Source: Adhaeretor mobilis | GTDB taxonomy: Bacteria > Planctomycetota > Planctomycetia > Pirellulales > Lacipirellulaceae | DNA: 64,000 bases | Assembly: GCF_007741515.1 (NCBI RefSeq) | Contig: NZ_CP036263.1 | Coordinates: 2,481,501 to 2,545,500 of the forward strand | Direction: 5' to 3' | Translations under genes and position numbers: made by a program | The notes under the pieces: generated by a model | The model's input: only the letters and a program-made list of their open reading frames with translations | Told to the model about the DNA's origin: nothing | The model's database searches: none | In this document: piece by piece, positions 9,899 through 18,293 of the stretch | Numbering within the stretch: the stretch's first letter is position 1 | Layout of the letters: each line of letters begins with the position of its first letter

Positions 9899-10036
9899 GA
9901 TGTCGCACATCCGCAGATAGAGCTATTCCTACTCGTGAGGGTTGCGCGGACGGCCTGAGCTTGGCTGCGGGAATTCGCCCTGAATCGTCGATGACTCCTA
10001 GGAGAACTACCACGCCCACCTGATTCTCTAAAGTAC

Positions 10037-11413
10037 ATGCTCTCTAACCTGCTCTTGTCTCGCGCATCTCACAGTCGTAGCGAGCGTTCCCGAATTGCCA
10101 TCACGTCGATCAACACCTGGTGGAGCTTGGCCCTAGGGCTTGCTGCATGCATTGCCACGTCGGGCACGGCCAACGAGCGCCGTGCCATGCTCGATTCGGC
10201 CATGGCATCTGTGACGGTCGATGAGATCCGCGATCACGCAGGCGTGCTGGCCGGAGATGCCTTTGAGGGGCGCGAAGCGGGTGCCCGAGGCGGACGTGCT
10301 GCTGCCGGATATCTCCAAGAGCAGCTGCAGCAAATCAGCGTGGCTCCTGGCGGTCCTGGTGGGGGCTACTCTCAGCCTTTCAACGGCAACATGCAAAACC
10401 TATTGGCCGTCATTCCTGGCACCGACGAGCAACTAAGCGAGGAATACGTGATTGTTGGTGCCCATTACGATCATGTGGGCTATGGCTCGCGTCAAACCAG
10501 CTATGGGCCCTACGGCTACATTCACAATGGTGCCGACGACAATGCGAGCGGTGTGTCCGCACTGTTGGAAGCATGCGAAGCGCTCGTCGCTGCCGGCTTT
10601 CAACCGCGACGTTCGGTGCTCTTTGCCCTGTGGGATGGAGAAGAAAAAAATCTACTCGGCTCGCGGCATTGGCTTAGCAATCCTACCGTGCCTATCGAAC
10701 AAGTTCGCATGCTGGTGAACATCGACATGGTCGGCCGCATGACCGACGGGCGACTGCAAGTGGCTGGCGTTCGCACGGGAGTGGGAATGCGAAAACTGTT
10801 TAGCAGCCCGCAACTTCCCGAGGGCATGCATCTCGATTTTTCCTGGGAATACAAAAGTAATAGCGACCACTGGCCATTTTTTGAGCGAAAAATCCCAGCC
10901 GTCTACTTGCACACGGGGCTGCACGACGACTATCACCGTCCGAGCGACGACGTGGAGAAGCTGAACCTGGCAGGTGTACGTCTTACGTCGCAATATCTGG
11001 TGCAGGTTCTCATGCAACTCGCTGACTCGGACACGACGCCCACCTATCGTTCCGAGGCCCGCTACGAAAACGTCGCCGCTCAGGCTGTTCTTGAGCAACC
11101 CTTGTCCCCGTTGCCCAGGAATGCTGTGCGTCCACGACTGGGACTCTCGTGGAGAGCAGATGCTGCCGAGCCGCAGTCCGTGTTTGTGACTCGCGTTGTC
11201 CCAGACTCTCCAGCGGAACACGCTGGAATCGTTTTGAATGATCGTCTGCTCGAATTTGCCGGCAAGCCCATCGACGATCGTGATGCGTTATTAGTGCAAA
11301 TCAGCGAGGCACTAGGTTCAAACGCAGCCGCTCTCAATTTTGTTGTAGAAACACAGGGCCGAATCCGTCACGTGCGGGTCAATTTAAAGGCCGCTGACGA
11401 CCCCTCGCTATAG
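10037..11413 (+). CDS. Exported M28-family zinc aminopeptidase with C-terminal PDZ domain
   Basis: A 458-residue exported peptidase. The N-terminus has a hydrophobic segment (WWSLALGLAACIATSGTA) consistent with a signal peptide. The M28 metal ligands are visible in order: His in VGAHYDHVG, bridging Asp in GADDNASG, catalytic Glu pair in WDGEEKNLLGS, Asp in NIDMVGR, and a final His in LHTGLHDDYHRPSD. About 90 C-terminal residues form a PDZ domain (VVPDSPAEHAGIVLNDRLLEFAG), which would bind peptide C-termini. It likely trims peptides outside the cytoplasmic membrane. It is convergent with the DUF971 gene, 21 bp away. Confidence 0.9.
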   Translation: MLSNLLLSRASHSRSERSRIAITSINTWWSLALGLAACIATSGTANERRAMLDSAMASVTVDEIRDHAGVLAGDAFEGREAGARGGRAAAGYLQEQLQQISVAPGGPGGGYSQPFNGNMQNLLAVIPGTDEQLSEEYVIVGAHYDHVGYGSRQTSYGPYGYIHNGADDNASGVSALLEACEALVAAGFQPRRSVLFALWDGEEKNLLGSRHWLSNPTVPIEQVRMLVNIDMVGRMTDGRLQVAGVRTGVGMRKLFSSPQLPEGMHLDFSWEYKSNSDHWPFFERKIPAVYLHTGLHDDYHRPSDDVEKLNLAGVRLTSQYLVQVLMQLADSDTTPTYRSEARYENVAAQAVLEQPLSPLPRNAVRPRLGLSWRADAAEPQSVFVTRVVPDSPAEHAGIVLNDRLLEFAGKPIDDRDALLVQISEALGSNAAALNFVVETQGRIRHVRVNLKAADDPSL

Positions 11414-11434
11414 TGGGCCTGCTTTTTGCCCCTC

Positions 11435-11845
11435 TCAGTCAATCCCGGCAGCCAATTCCTGCAGTCGTTTCCAGGTGAAGAGTCCGGAATTGTGTCCGTC
11501 CGACCAGCGAACTCTAATGGCGTAGCTGCCTACCAGTTCCATCGACTCGATCTTGATATCCTGTGGCACACTTGCCGGGTCAAGAATACGCTCGCCCGTC
11601 CACTCGTTAACGCATTGCGCGCATTGGCATTGACCACGGAGTGCTTGCAAGTTGAACTCATGGCGAGCCTCGGCCCACTCAACGAGCAGGAGGCCCTGCT
11701 CGTTCAGTGCCTGCAGATTGGTAGGGACATCGGTCAAAGGGGATACTCTCGTAGTGGTCGGTGGCGACTGTTGAAATGAAGCAGGATCGCCAGGATAGGG
11801 CAATTCCGGGCGCCTGCGAACCACTTCCAGCCCAGCCCTATCCAT
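11435..11845 (-). CDS. DUF971 domain protein (GBBH-like N-terminal fold)
   Basis: A 136-residue protein whose second half matches the DUF971 family, related to the N-terminal domain of gamma-butyrobetaine hydroxylase. Recognisable elements are RGQCQCAQCVNEWTG, with three cysteines that may bind metal, then DIKIESMELVGSYAIRVRWSDGHNSGLFTW, whose W-x-D-GH-x-(S/G)-x-(Y/F)-x-W core is typical. The function is not established; family members often sit near Fe-S or ATPase Mrp genes, which are absent here. The plus-strand reading frame over the same DNA has no family resemblance and was discarded. Confidence 0.82.
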   Translation of the reverse strand: MDRAGLEVVRRRPELPYPGDPASFQQSPPTTTRVSPLTDVPTNLQALNEQGLLLVEWAEARHEFNLQALRGQCQCAQCVNEWTGERILDPASVPQDIKIESMELVGSYAIRVRWSDGHNSGLFTWKRLQELAAGID

Positions 11846-11981
11846 TTTGGCCTGTCCTGCCCAAATCGAATCCCGTTCTGTCCAATCATGCTACCCAGGC
11901 AGGGTGAACCCTGCCTGCAAAAAATCAAGTCTTTCCCGAGGCAGGATCGAATGCTAGAATCCGTGCTCAACGAGAGCTTCT

Positions 11982-12065
<84 letters not shown>

Positions 12066-12076
12066 CTTGATACTCT

Positions 12077-12113
12077 TAAAAGACTTACGTCGATTCGGCG
12101 TGAGTCTTTTTTT
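12077..12113 (+). terminator. Rho-independent terminator of tRNA-Leu
   Basis: AAAAGACTTACG pairs with CGTGAGTCTTTT (one G-U pair) around a 9-nt loop and runs into seven Ts. It starts 12 bp after the tRNA. Confidence 0.85.
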
Positions 12114-12417
12114 GTGCCTGAAGGGCACTCGGAACCAATTCGGGACAACCGGGCGTCTCTGTGGAAGGGGCGCGACTTGCAGTTCGATGACGACCAAGTG
12201 CATATTTAGTGGTGACCAACTGAAACTCGGTTACACAATGCGGTCACGCAATCAATTGTGTAGACACGCTGCTGTTCGAGAGTCGTGGGCTATGAAAATG
12301 CAACTGCCGTAGGGAACTGCCATTGCGAGTTCGATATCATTTCGTAGGGAGGAGCCCCGCTCAAGTTTGCTCAAATACTGATCGTCAAATTCAGGGCTCT
12401 CAACGCATTTGGAAATC
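12114..12417. other. Intergenic region between tRNA-Leu terminator and sulfatase
   Basis: About 300 bp with no convincing gene in any frame. A small hairpin (GTGCC/GGCAC) follows the terminator. The region presumably holds the sulfatase promoter, but no clear promoter motif was recognised. Confidence 0.5.
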
Positions 12418-13794
12418 ATGAAACTACAACCCTTGTTTTTCGCGCTAGGATGCACAATTTCGGCATTGCTCTCTGCCTACAGCGAATGCTCGATCGCGAG
12501 CGACCCGCCAATGAATATCCTCGTGCTCTATGCCGACGACTGGCGGCATGACACTTTGGGAGTCGCCGGAAATCCGGTCGTTCAAACGCCCGTGCTAGAC
12601 GAGTTGGCCAGCCAGGGCATGCGGTTCACGCAGAATTGCGTTACCACCTCGATTTGCGGCGTCAGTCGGGCAACACTCTTCACGGGGCAATGGATGTCAC
12701 GCCACGGCAACGAAGCGTTCGGGCCTTTCAACACGCCTTGGTCTCAAACTTATCCAGGGCTGCTTCGCGAGCATGGATACTACATCGGCCATGTGGGCAA
12801 ATGGCACAACGGAAAGTTCCCCGCCAAGAACTTTGATTTCGGTCGGTCCTACCATGGCACTCACTGGATGGAGTTGCCCGATGGCTCAAAGGTTCATGTG
12901 ACTAAGCGGAACGAGAATGACTCACTTGAATTCCTGCGAACGCGGCCGAGTGAGAAACCGTTTTGTTTGACGGTCGCGTTTTTTGCTAACCATGCTGAAG
13001 ATAGAAACCCGCTGCAATTCCTGCCACAGCCAGAAAGCATGGAGTTGTACAAAGACACCCTGATTCCAGTTCCGCCGAATGCAACAGACGAGTCGTTTCA
13101 CCGCTTGCCGGAGTTTGTTGCTACCGAAACGAATGAAGGACGCAATCGTTGGCACTGGCGTTTTGACACGCCAGAAAAATATCAAACAATGATGAAGAAC
13201 TACTATCGATTAGCCACCGAGGTAGATTCAACTTGCGGCCGGATACTTGAGGAATTGAAGCGTCAGGGAGTCTTCGAGAACACACTAGTCATATTTACGA
13301 CGGATAACGGCTACTACCATGCCGAACACGGGTTAGCCGATAAGTGGTACCCCCATCAGGAGAGTATTCGAGTGCCACTCATCATTCGTGACCCGCGAAT
13401 GCCCAAAATGTGTCACGGCGCGTCCAACGAGGAGTTCACGCTGAGTGTCGACTTGGCACCAACGATTCTCCAAGCAGCTGGTATCTCAGTCCCGAAATCC
13501 ATGCAGGGTCAAGACATAAGTCCCTTGTATCTTGCAGATACAAAGCCAGCATGGCGCGAGGAGTTCTTCTACGAACATCCAACCTTACGGAATATCGACT
13601 TCATCCCGTCTTCCCAGGCGCTTGTTCGTAGGGGCTGGAAGTACTTCTACTGGCCTGATTTCGATCGAGACCAATTGTTTGATTTGAAGTCCGATCCGAG
13701 AGAAGAGCATGACCTAGCCGCTGCCCCAGAGCAGTCCAAACGATTAACCGAGATGCGTGCTCGTTTTGTTGAGCTCAGAGCCGCAGCCCGCTGA
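12418..13794 (+). CDS. Exported sulfatase (S1 family) with CGVSR active-site motif
   Basis: A 458-residue secreted type-I sulfatase. The ATG at 12418 gives a clean signal peptide ([12 protein letters not shown]...); an in-frame TTG three codons upstream is less likely. Metal-binding Asp residues lie in [12 protein letters not shown]. The formylglycine site is C80 in [12 protein letters not shown], and [17 protein letters not shown] supplies the second metal-site block. A C-terminal [13 protein letters not shown] tail is typical of choline-sulfatase/heparan-sulfatase-like S1 members. Position 3 of the active motif is Val where the consensus has Pro or Ala. It presumably removes sulfate esters from an extracellular polysaccharide. 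No matching glycosidase is adjacent. Confidence 0.88.
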   Translation: MKLQPLFFALGCTISALLSAYSECSIASDPPMNILVLYADDWRHDTLGVAGNPVVQTPVLDELASQGMRFTQNCVTTSICGVSRATLFTGQWMSRHGNEAFGPFNTPWSQTYPGLLREHGYYIGHVGKWHNGKFPAKNFDFGRSYHGTHWMELPDGSKVHVTKRNENDSLEFLRTRPSEKPFCLTVAFFANHAEDRNPLQFLPQPESMELYKDTLIPVPPNATDESFHRLPEFVATETNEGRNRWHWRFDTPEKYQTMMKNYYRLATEVDSTCGRILEELKRQGVFENTLVIFTTDNGYYHAEHGLADKWYPHQESIRVPLIIRDPRMPKMCHGASNEEFTLSVDLAPTILQAAGISVPKSMQGQDISPLYLADTKPAWREEFFYEHPTLRNIDFIPSSQALVRRGWKYFYWPDFDRDQLFDLKSDPREEHDLAAAPEQSKRLTEMRARFVELRAAAR

Positions 13795-14031
13795 GTCAAA
13801 CCGACAGGCTCTAGCACACTCAATAGTTTAATTGACAGCAGATTCGGGTGAGGAGACAAGAATTAGCGGCACAGCGCAACTTGAACCGGACAGTTGAACC
13901 GACCACCGGTTCACTGACCTGCTCGCATTCTCAAAGCAGAAGGGGGACGGCTGAGTGTCGATTAGGTATTCTACCTTCCCCCGCACTCCTGAGTGCCTCT
14001 AAGTCTGGAGAGTCCACGGCAAGCCGATTGG

Positions 14032-14793
14032 TCAATGATCATTGTAGATCACTGGCATTTGCCCTTTCCATCTCTGCCATGTGTCAGCGTCGGTAATCAG
14101 ATCGGCCATGAAGTGGGCAACGTTGATCCGACTGGTTTTGCCCGCGTCAAAGATTGCACTTCGAGTAGGTGAAGGATACACCTCGTACGCCGTCACTTTT
14201 TCATTGTTGATTAGGCTATCTGGGCGAACCACGGTCCAATCGATCGCTTGACCGTCCTGACCAATTTCGACTCTTAGATAGTCCGCAGCCTCCTCGTTAT
14301 CGGCGTGCGGTGGCACTAGGATACGAATCAGACCGATGATGCACTTCTGGGCAAATGATATTGGCTCGTGGAGGTCACGGTTGCGATTGCCAGTCGTATT
14401 CATCAGCACAAACTTTGTCGGCTTCATTGAATTGCTTGATTTGATTGCGTAACACAACCGTCGGACAGCATCGGTTACGAGCCTTCGCGGTTGACCAAAG
14501 ATGCCTTTCAAACTTAGGTTGTGGCCAAGGCAGGAAGCTACCGCGTCACAACCACCGACATGCTGGGCCAACTCAGCGTCACTGAGTTCTAAAACACTTG
14601 CTATTACGACGGTTAGCTTGAGGTTGTCAACAAGGTGGTTCGGTAGAGACTCAGGTGAGCGTACGATAGCTATGACGTAGTGACCACGATTTAGCAATTC
14701 TTCTACCAGCAATCGACCGGTCGCCCCGCTTGCTCCAACTACAAGTATTGTCACTTCAGAACCTTCAGTGGATTTGAGCGTTTTCGATTTCAT
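14032..14793 (-). CDS. NAD(P)-binding oxidoreductase (atypical SDR, NmrA-like)
   Basis: A 253-residue cytosolic protein with a Rossmann nucleotide-binding start, ILVVGASGATGRLLVEELL, and the arrangement of atypical short-chain dehydrogenase/NAD(P)H-binding proteins. No classical YxxxK catalytic pair is evident, which suits the NmrA-like or epimerase-like subgroup. The substrate is unknown. The start overlaps the end of the upstream kinase by 29 bp, so the gene is probably translated from the same mRNA as the sigma factor and kinase. It may therefore belong to their output, though this is only inferred from position. Confidence 0.75.
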   Translation of the reverse strand: MKSKTLKSTEGSEVTILVVGASGATGRLLVEELLNRGHYVIAIVRSPESLPNHLVDNLKLTVVIASVLELSDAELAQHVGGCDAVASCLGHNLSLKGIFGQPRRLVTDAVRRLCYAIKSSNSMKPTKFVLMNTTGNRNRDLHEPISFAQKCIIGLIRILVPPHADNEEAADYLRVEIGQDGQAIDWTVVRPDSLINNEKVTAYEVYPSPTRSAIFDAGKTSRINVAHFMADLITDADTWQRWKGQMPVIYNDH

Positions 14794-16534
14794 CTATTGC
14801 GAGATACGTTGCGGCAAGGCTCCCGCCCGAGAGTTTCCTTCTCCACGATGGAGCGGATGGGTTGCCCGATCTCAGAGCGCCCCAGTACAGCCACAGCGAG
14901 ACAGCCAGGCCGACAATTCCGATGACTAACGACGGCAGAAGAGAGTTTCGGTGCAACACGACGGCATCGAAGCCGACGGCAACGGCGATCGGAATCCAAA
15001 GCAACCACCACGCGAATCCGAGGATTGGGCCCAGGGAAATGCGGAGGGATCGGACATGATCAAGCTTGTTGCGAATCTCGTCAACCGGTTGCGAGTAGTC
15101 AACTTGCTTGATTCGCACACAGACAGCGATGGCCGAAATAATCACCATTACGCCGTAGATGTGCACGATGACTCCGCTGACAAATCTGTGCGGAACCTGC
15201 GTGTTCTGTGCCCAGCACTGCGCTCCGAGCAAAACCAGCGCAACGCCAATCAGCACTTGCAGCACCTGTCCGCGGAATAGTGGCCGCAGGGAGCTTTCTA
15301 CCCGTTCCATGAGTTGGCGTCGTGTCAACAACATCCGTCCGGCGAGCTCCTGTTGTGCCAAGTTCACGGGTGTCGCCGCTTCGTCGTTCTGAGGCTGCGC
15401 ATCCCATGCAACAGTCGGCTCGTACGCCGAATTACTGGTCGAACTGATCGATTGCACGTCAGACTTTATCTGACTCGCATGCTGATACCGGCGCTGAGGC
15501 TCCTTCTCAAGCGTACGTAGGACGACTTTATCCAGGCGGACGTCAATCTCGACTTTCTTCGACGGGGCTGCGAAACGTCCGATCGGGAGTTCGCCAGTTA
15601 GCATTTCGTAAAAGACCACTCCAAGTGAATAGATGTCTGCGCGGTGATCGACGCTGTGCGAACTTTCCAACTGTTCAGGAGCCATATACCGAGGTGTGCC
15701 CATGACTTGATGGGTTCCTGTGAGAATCTCCTGTTGGCTCTCGTTTCCTAATATCCGCGAGAGCCCGAAATCGGCGATTTTCACTGAACCGTCAATGGCA
15801 ATCAGGATGTTATCGGGCTTGATGTCACGGTGCACAATTCCTTTGTCGTGTGCGTACTGAAGTGCATCGCAGAGGTGCGGCACAATGGCCAACGCTTGTT
15901 GGGGCGCGAGTTGGCCAGCCTTCACAACATCTCGGAGCGTTGAACCATCAACGAACTCCATGAGGAAGAAATAGGTGTCTTCAACCTTTCCGAATTCAAA
16001 TACAGACACGATGTTGGGGTGACTTAGTTTTGCCAGCGTCCGAGCTTCTCGTGTGAAGCGTAGGGCAAATTTAACATCGTGGCCAAATTCTTCCGGCAGA
16101 ATCTTTAGCGCAACCAAACGGTCGAGTCCTGGTTGGCGAGCCTTGTAAACGGCGCCCATGCCCCCTGCGCCAATGAGTTCGAGGATTTCAAGCGACGGAA
16201 ACAGTTCAGCTAGGCGCCCTACGGTCGGCGGTTCAAACGCGCCCGTCCGTTGGTCGCCTTCGCTGAGGGCGTCGTTGATTGCTGTAGAAGCATCCGGAAA
16301 ACGGTCGAGGTACTCCTGGTTGGTCGGTGTTTCACCCCGCCGCCGCCGGTAGTCGACGTCGAGCATTATCAGTTCAGCAAGCAAGACGTCTCGCTCGATT
16401 GGTGAGACATCCTCGGAAAGCATGACTTCGATCGCCGGTGGCTCGCCGGATTGCCACTGGCGTTCAAAATCAGCGCAGAGATCATCTATCCGCTCCAGGG
16501 CTGCGATCGGTAGTTTTTTTTGACGGAAGTTCAT
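14765..16534 (-). CDS. Ser/Thr protein kinase with C-terminal membrane domain
   Basis: A 589-residue Hanks kinase. Residues about 115-375 hold the catalytic domain with GAGGMGAVYKAR, VALKIL, HRDIKPDNIL, DFGLSR and GTPRYMAPEQL. The ~115-residue N-terminal extension is typical of planctomycete kinases linked to sigma factors. The C-terminal third has about four hydrophobic segments (for example VLIGVALVLLGAQCW, GVMVIISAIAVCVRI, ISLGPILGFAWWLLWIP, LVIGIVGLAVSLWLYW), so it is anchored in the membrane by its C-terminus. Its ATG overlaps the upstream sigma gene stop (ATGA, 16531-16534), so the two are translationally coupled and the kinase probably acts with that sigma factor. Confidence 0.92.
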   Translation of the reverse strand: MNFRQKKLPIAALERIDDLCADFERQWQSGEPPAIEVMLSEDVSPIERDVLLAELIMLDVDYRRRRGETPTNQEYLDRFPDASTAINDALSEGDQRTGAFEPPTVGRLAELFPSLEILELIGAGGMGAVYKARQPGLDRLVALKILPEEFGHDVKFALRFTREARTLAKLSHPNIVSVFEFGKVEDTYFFLMEFVDGSTLRDVVKAGQLAPQQALAIVPHLCDALQYAHDKGIVHRDIKPDNILIAIDGSVKIADFGLSRILGNESQQEILTGTHQVMGTPRYMAPEQLESSHSVDHRADIYSLGVVFYEMLTGELPIGRFAAPSKKVEIDVRLDKVVLRTLEKEPQRRYQHASQIKSDVQSISSTSNSAYEPTVAWDAQPQNDEAATPVNLAQQELAGRMLLTRRQLMERVESSLRPLFRGQVLQVLIGVALVLLGAQCWAQNTQVPHRFVSGVIVHIYGVMVIISAIAVCVRIKQVDYSQPVDEIRNKLDHVRSLRISLGPILGFAWWLLWIPIAVAVGFDAVVLHRNSLLPSLVIGIVGLAVSLWLYWGALRSGNPSAPSWRRKLSGGSLAATYLAIDEIENAQIH

Positions 16535-17148
16535 TGATTTCGACTCATTTCTTCAGACATTTTTTCTCGTATTAGGTGCAAACGACGCTCTATCGTCCGC
16601 TCAGAGCATTCAAAACGCTGTGCGAGTTCCGCGTTGGAATACCCCTCTAATTTGGCACCCGCTAAATCCCGGAGCTGCCCGACACCTAAAAGAGAAAAAA
16701 CCTGTTCCACTGATTCCTGCATCATCAGTACCATTTCCGGGGACGGATCGTCGCCGATGGCTTCGATGACCCTGCCATCATGAACCACGCCCTCGTCACC
16801 AGCGTGATCCAAAGAATGAAGCTTGACGTCTCCGCCACGTCGCTGACGCAGGTCGCGCCTTCGTTTGTCGACCACTTTTCTCGCCGCCATCCGCATCAAT
16901 AGCTTCCAAAGATCGTCACGATCGGACAAGTCGGGAAACCGTCCATTTTCGGCTGCGTCGTAAAAGCTGTCAAATACGCTCAGCACGATATCTTCCTCGT
17001 CCGAGACGGCTCGGTTTTGTCCCATCAAGCGGCCTCGAACGGAGCGCACGAGGCGGTCGAAGTAATGCTGCCAAATGCGATTTGCAGCGGCCGAATCACC
17101 GGCCTTCACCAAATCAATCCAGTGACTGACATTCGTGCTTTTTGACAT
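16531..17148 (-). CDS. ECF-family RNA polymerase sigma factor
   Basis: An extracytoplasmic-function sigma-70 factor of 205 residues from the ATG at 17148 (MSKSTNVSHWIDLVKAGD). A longer in-frame start at 17244 would add 32 residues not seen in relatives. Region 2 includes RIWQHYFDRLVRSVRGRL and DEEDIVLSVFDSFYDAA. Region 4 is LRDLAGAKLEGYSNAELAQRF followed by the recognition helix CSERTIERRLHLI. It would direct RNA polymerase to a dedicated regulon. No classical anti-sigma gene is present; the coupled kinase downstream is the likely signalling partner. Confidence 0.9.
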   Translation of the reverse strand: MSKSTNVSHWIDLVKAGDSAAANRIWQHYFDRLVRSVRGRLMGQNRAVSDEEDIVLSVFDSFYDAAENGRFPDLSDRDDLWKLLMRMAARKVVDKRRRDLRQRRGGDVKLHSLDHAGDEGVVHDGRVIEAIGDDPSPEMVLMMQESVEQVFSLLGVGQLRDLAGAKLEGYSNAELAQRFECSERTIERRLHLIREKMSEEMSRNQ

Positions 17149-17642
17149 GTGTGAGGGTCGACAGATGCAAATGGACGTGGGAACAAGGGCTCGCTCATGC
17201 AATGGTACCACATCTCCCTTAGTCATCGATCTCGGAAGTTGCACGGCCGAATGGAGTTCGTGAACAATGAGTGAGTGTCATGTGCTGTTTCTCGTGCCCT
17301 CTGCTTCGCTTGGATCGAGTGACTTTAAGTGGTTAGAACCGTCACGCCGAGGTTGAGGTGGTAGTTCTAACCGCTGCGATTTTGCATACCATTGAACCCG
17401 CCGAAGAAGATGATTCAACATTAGCCAATTTGGCGGATGTTGTATGAGATCGATATCATGCCTTGCGAGACTCGACGAAGTTCCCTTTCGGCTAGCGGAT
17501 AACTGTAAAGCCGAGAAAAGGTTAGTATTGTCGTGACCTTGTTGGTGCCCTGCTGGTAAATTCTAGAAACTAGCAATTCCTTTCGAGGCCGGCTAAACTG
17601 GTTTGAAATGGTATCTACTGCTTTTCGAGAGCTGACTACGTC
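17149..17642. promoter_or_regulatory. Shared control region between two divergent sigma/kinase operons
   Basis: About 490 bp lies between the two divergent ECF sigma genes. It contains a perfect 9-bp inverted repeat, GGTTAGAAC at 17331-17339 and GTTCTAACC at 17364-17372, with a 24-bp spacer. The repeat could be an operator or a hairpin. No tRNA or small gene was recognised here. Confidence 0.5.
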
Positions 17643-18293
17643 ATGAAGCGCCCCTTCGTTAATCTTTCTGAGGGCACGTCCAGCAGCACTTCCTCGGAGA
17701 TGCTGCGCCAGGCGCAGGCCCATGATCAGGACGCTTGGAAACGTCTGGTCGAGCTTTATAGCCGACGGATGTACCGTTGGTGTAGACGCTCGGGGCTACA
17801 ACCAGCGGATGCGGCCAATGTGGTTCAAGATGCTTTTGGAGCGGTTGCACGAAAACTAGTTGATTTCCGCCGTGATCGACCTAGCGACACTTTTCGTGGT
17901 TGGTTGAGGAGAATTATTGAGAACAAGATTCGCGACCACTACCGCGTCTCGAGTCGAACCAATGATCAAGCCGTTGGTGGGACAACCAATGGTCAATTGC
18001 TGGAGCAGATGGTTGATAGCGATGCCTTTCAAGATGAAGCAACATGGGACACCTCACTCGTACAACAAGGCAACCTAGAGACAGGCCCCGTGGCGGCAGC
18101 AGCTGCGAAGGTACGGAACGAGGTCAGCACGCGCGACTGGCGTTTCTTTTGGCGGGTAGCTGTCGACGGGCAATCAGCTGCGGACGTGGCTCGTGAATTC
18201 GGAGTAACGGCTAATACCGTACGAATTGTCAAGATGAGAGTTCTCAGGCGGCTCAGAAAACACCTGTCGAATCATCCGAGTGCTGAATCGTAA
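17643..18293 (+). CDS. ECF-family RNA polymerase sigma factor
   Basis: A 216-residue ECF sigma factor. Region 2 is recognisable in AWKRLVELYSRRMYRWCRR and DAANVVQDAFGAVARKL, followed by DTFRGWLRRIIENKIRDHYR. Region 4 is VAVDGQSAADVAREFGVTANTVRIVKMRVLRRLRKHL. Its stop overlaps the start of the following kinase (TAATG, 18291-18295), indicating translational coupling. The operon continues into a DUF1559 pseudopilin. This is the classic planctomycete sigma-kinase-pseudopilin set, whose physiological role is not known. Confidence 0.92.
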   Translation: MKRPFVNLSEGTSSSTSSEMLRQAQAHDQDAWKRLVELYSRRMYRWCRRSGLQPADAANVVQDAFGAVARKLVDFRRDRPSDTFRGWLRRIIENKIRDHYRVSSRTNDQAVGGTTNGQLLEQMVDSDAFQDEATWDTSLVQQGNLETGPVAAAAAKVRNEVSTRDWRFFWRVAVDGQSAADVAREFGVTANTVRIVKMRVLRRLRKHLSNHPSAES

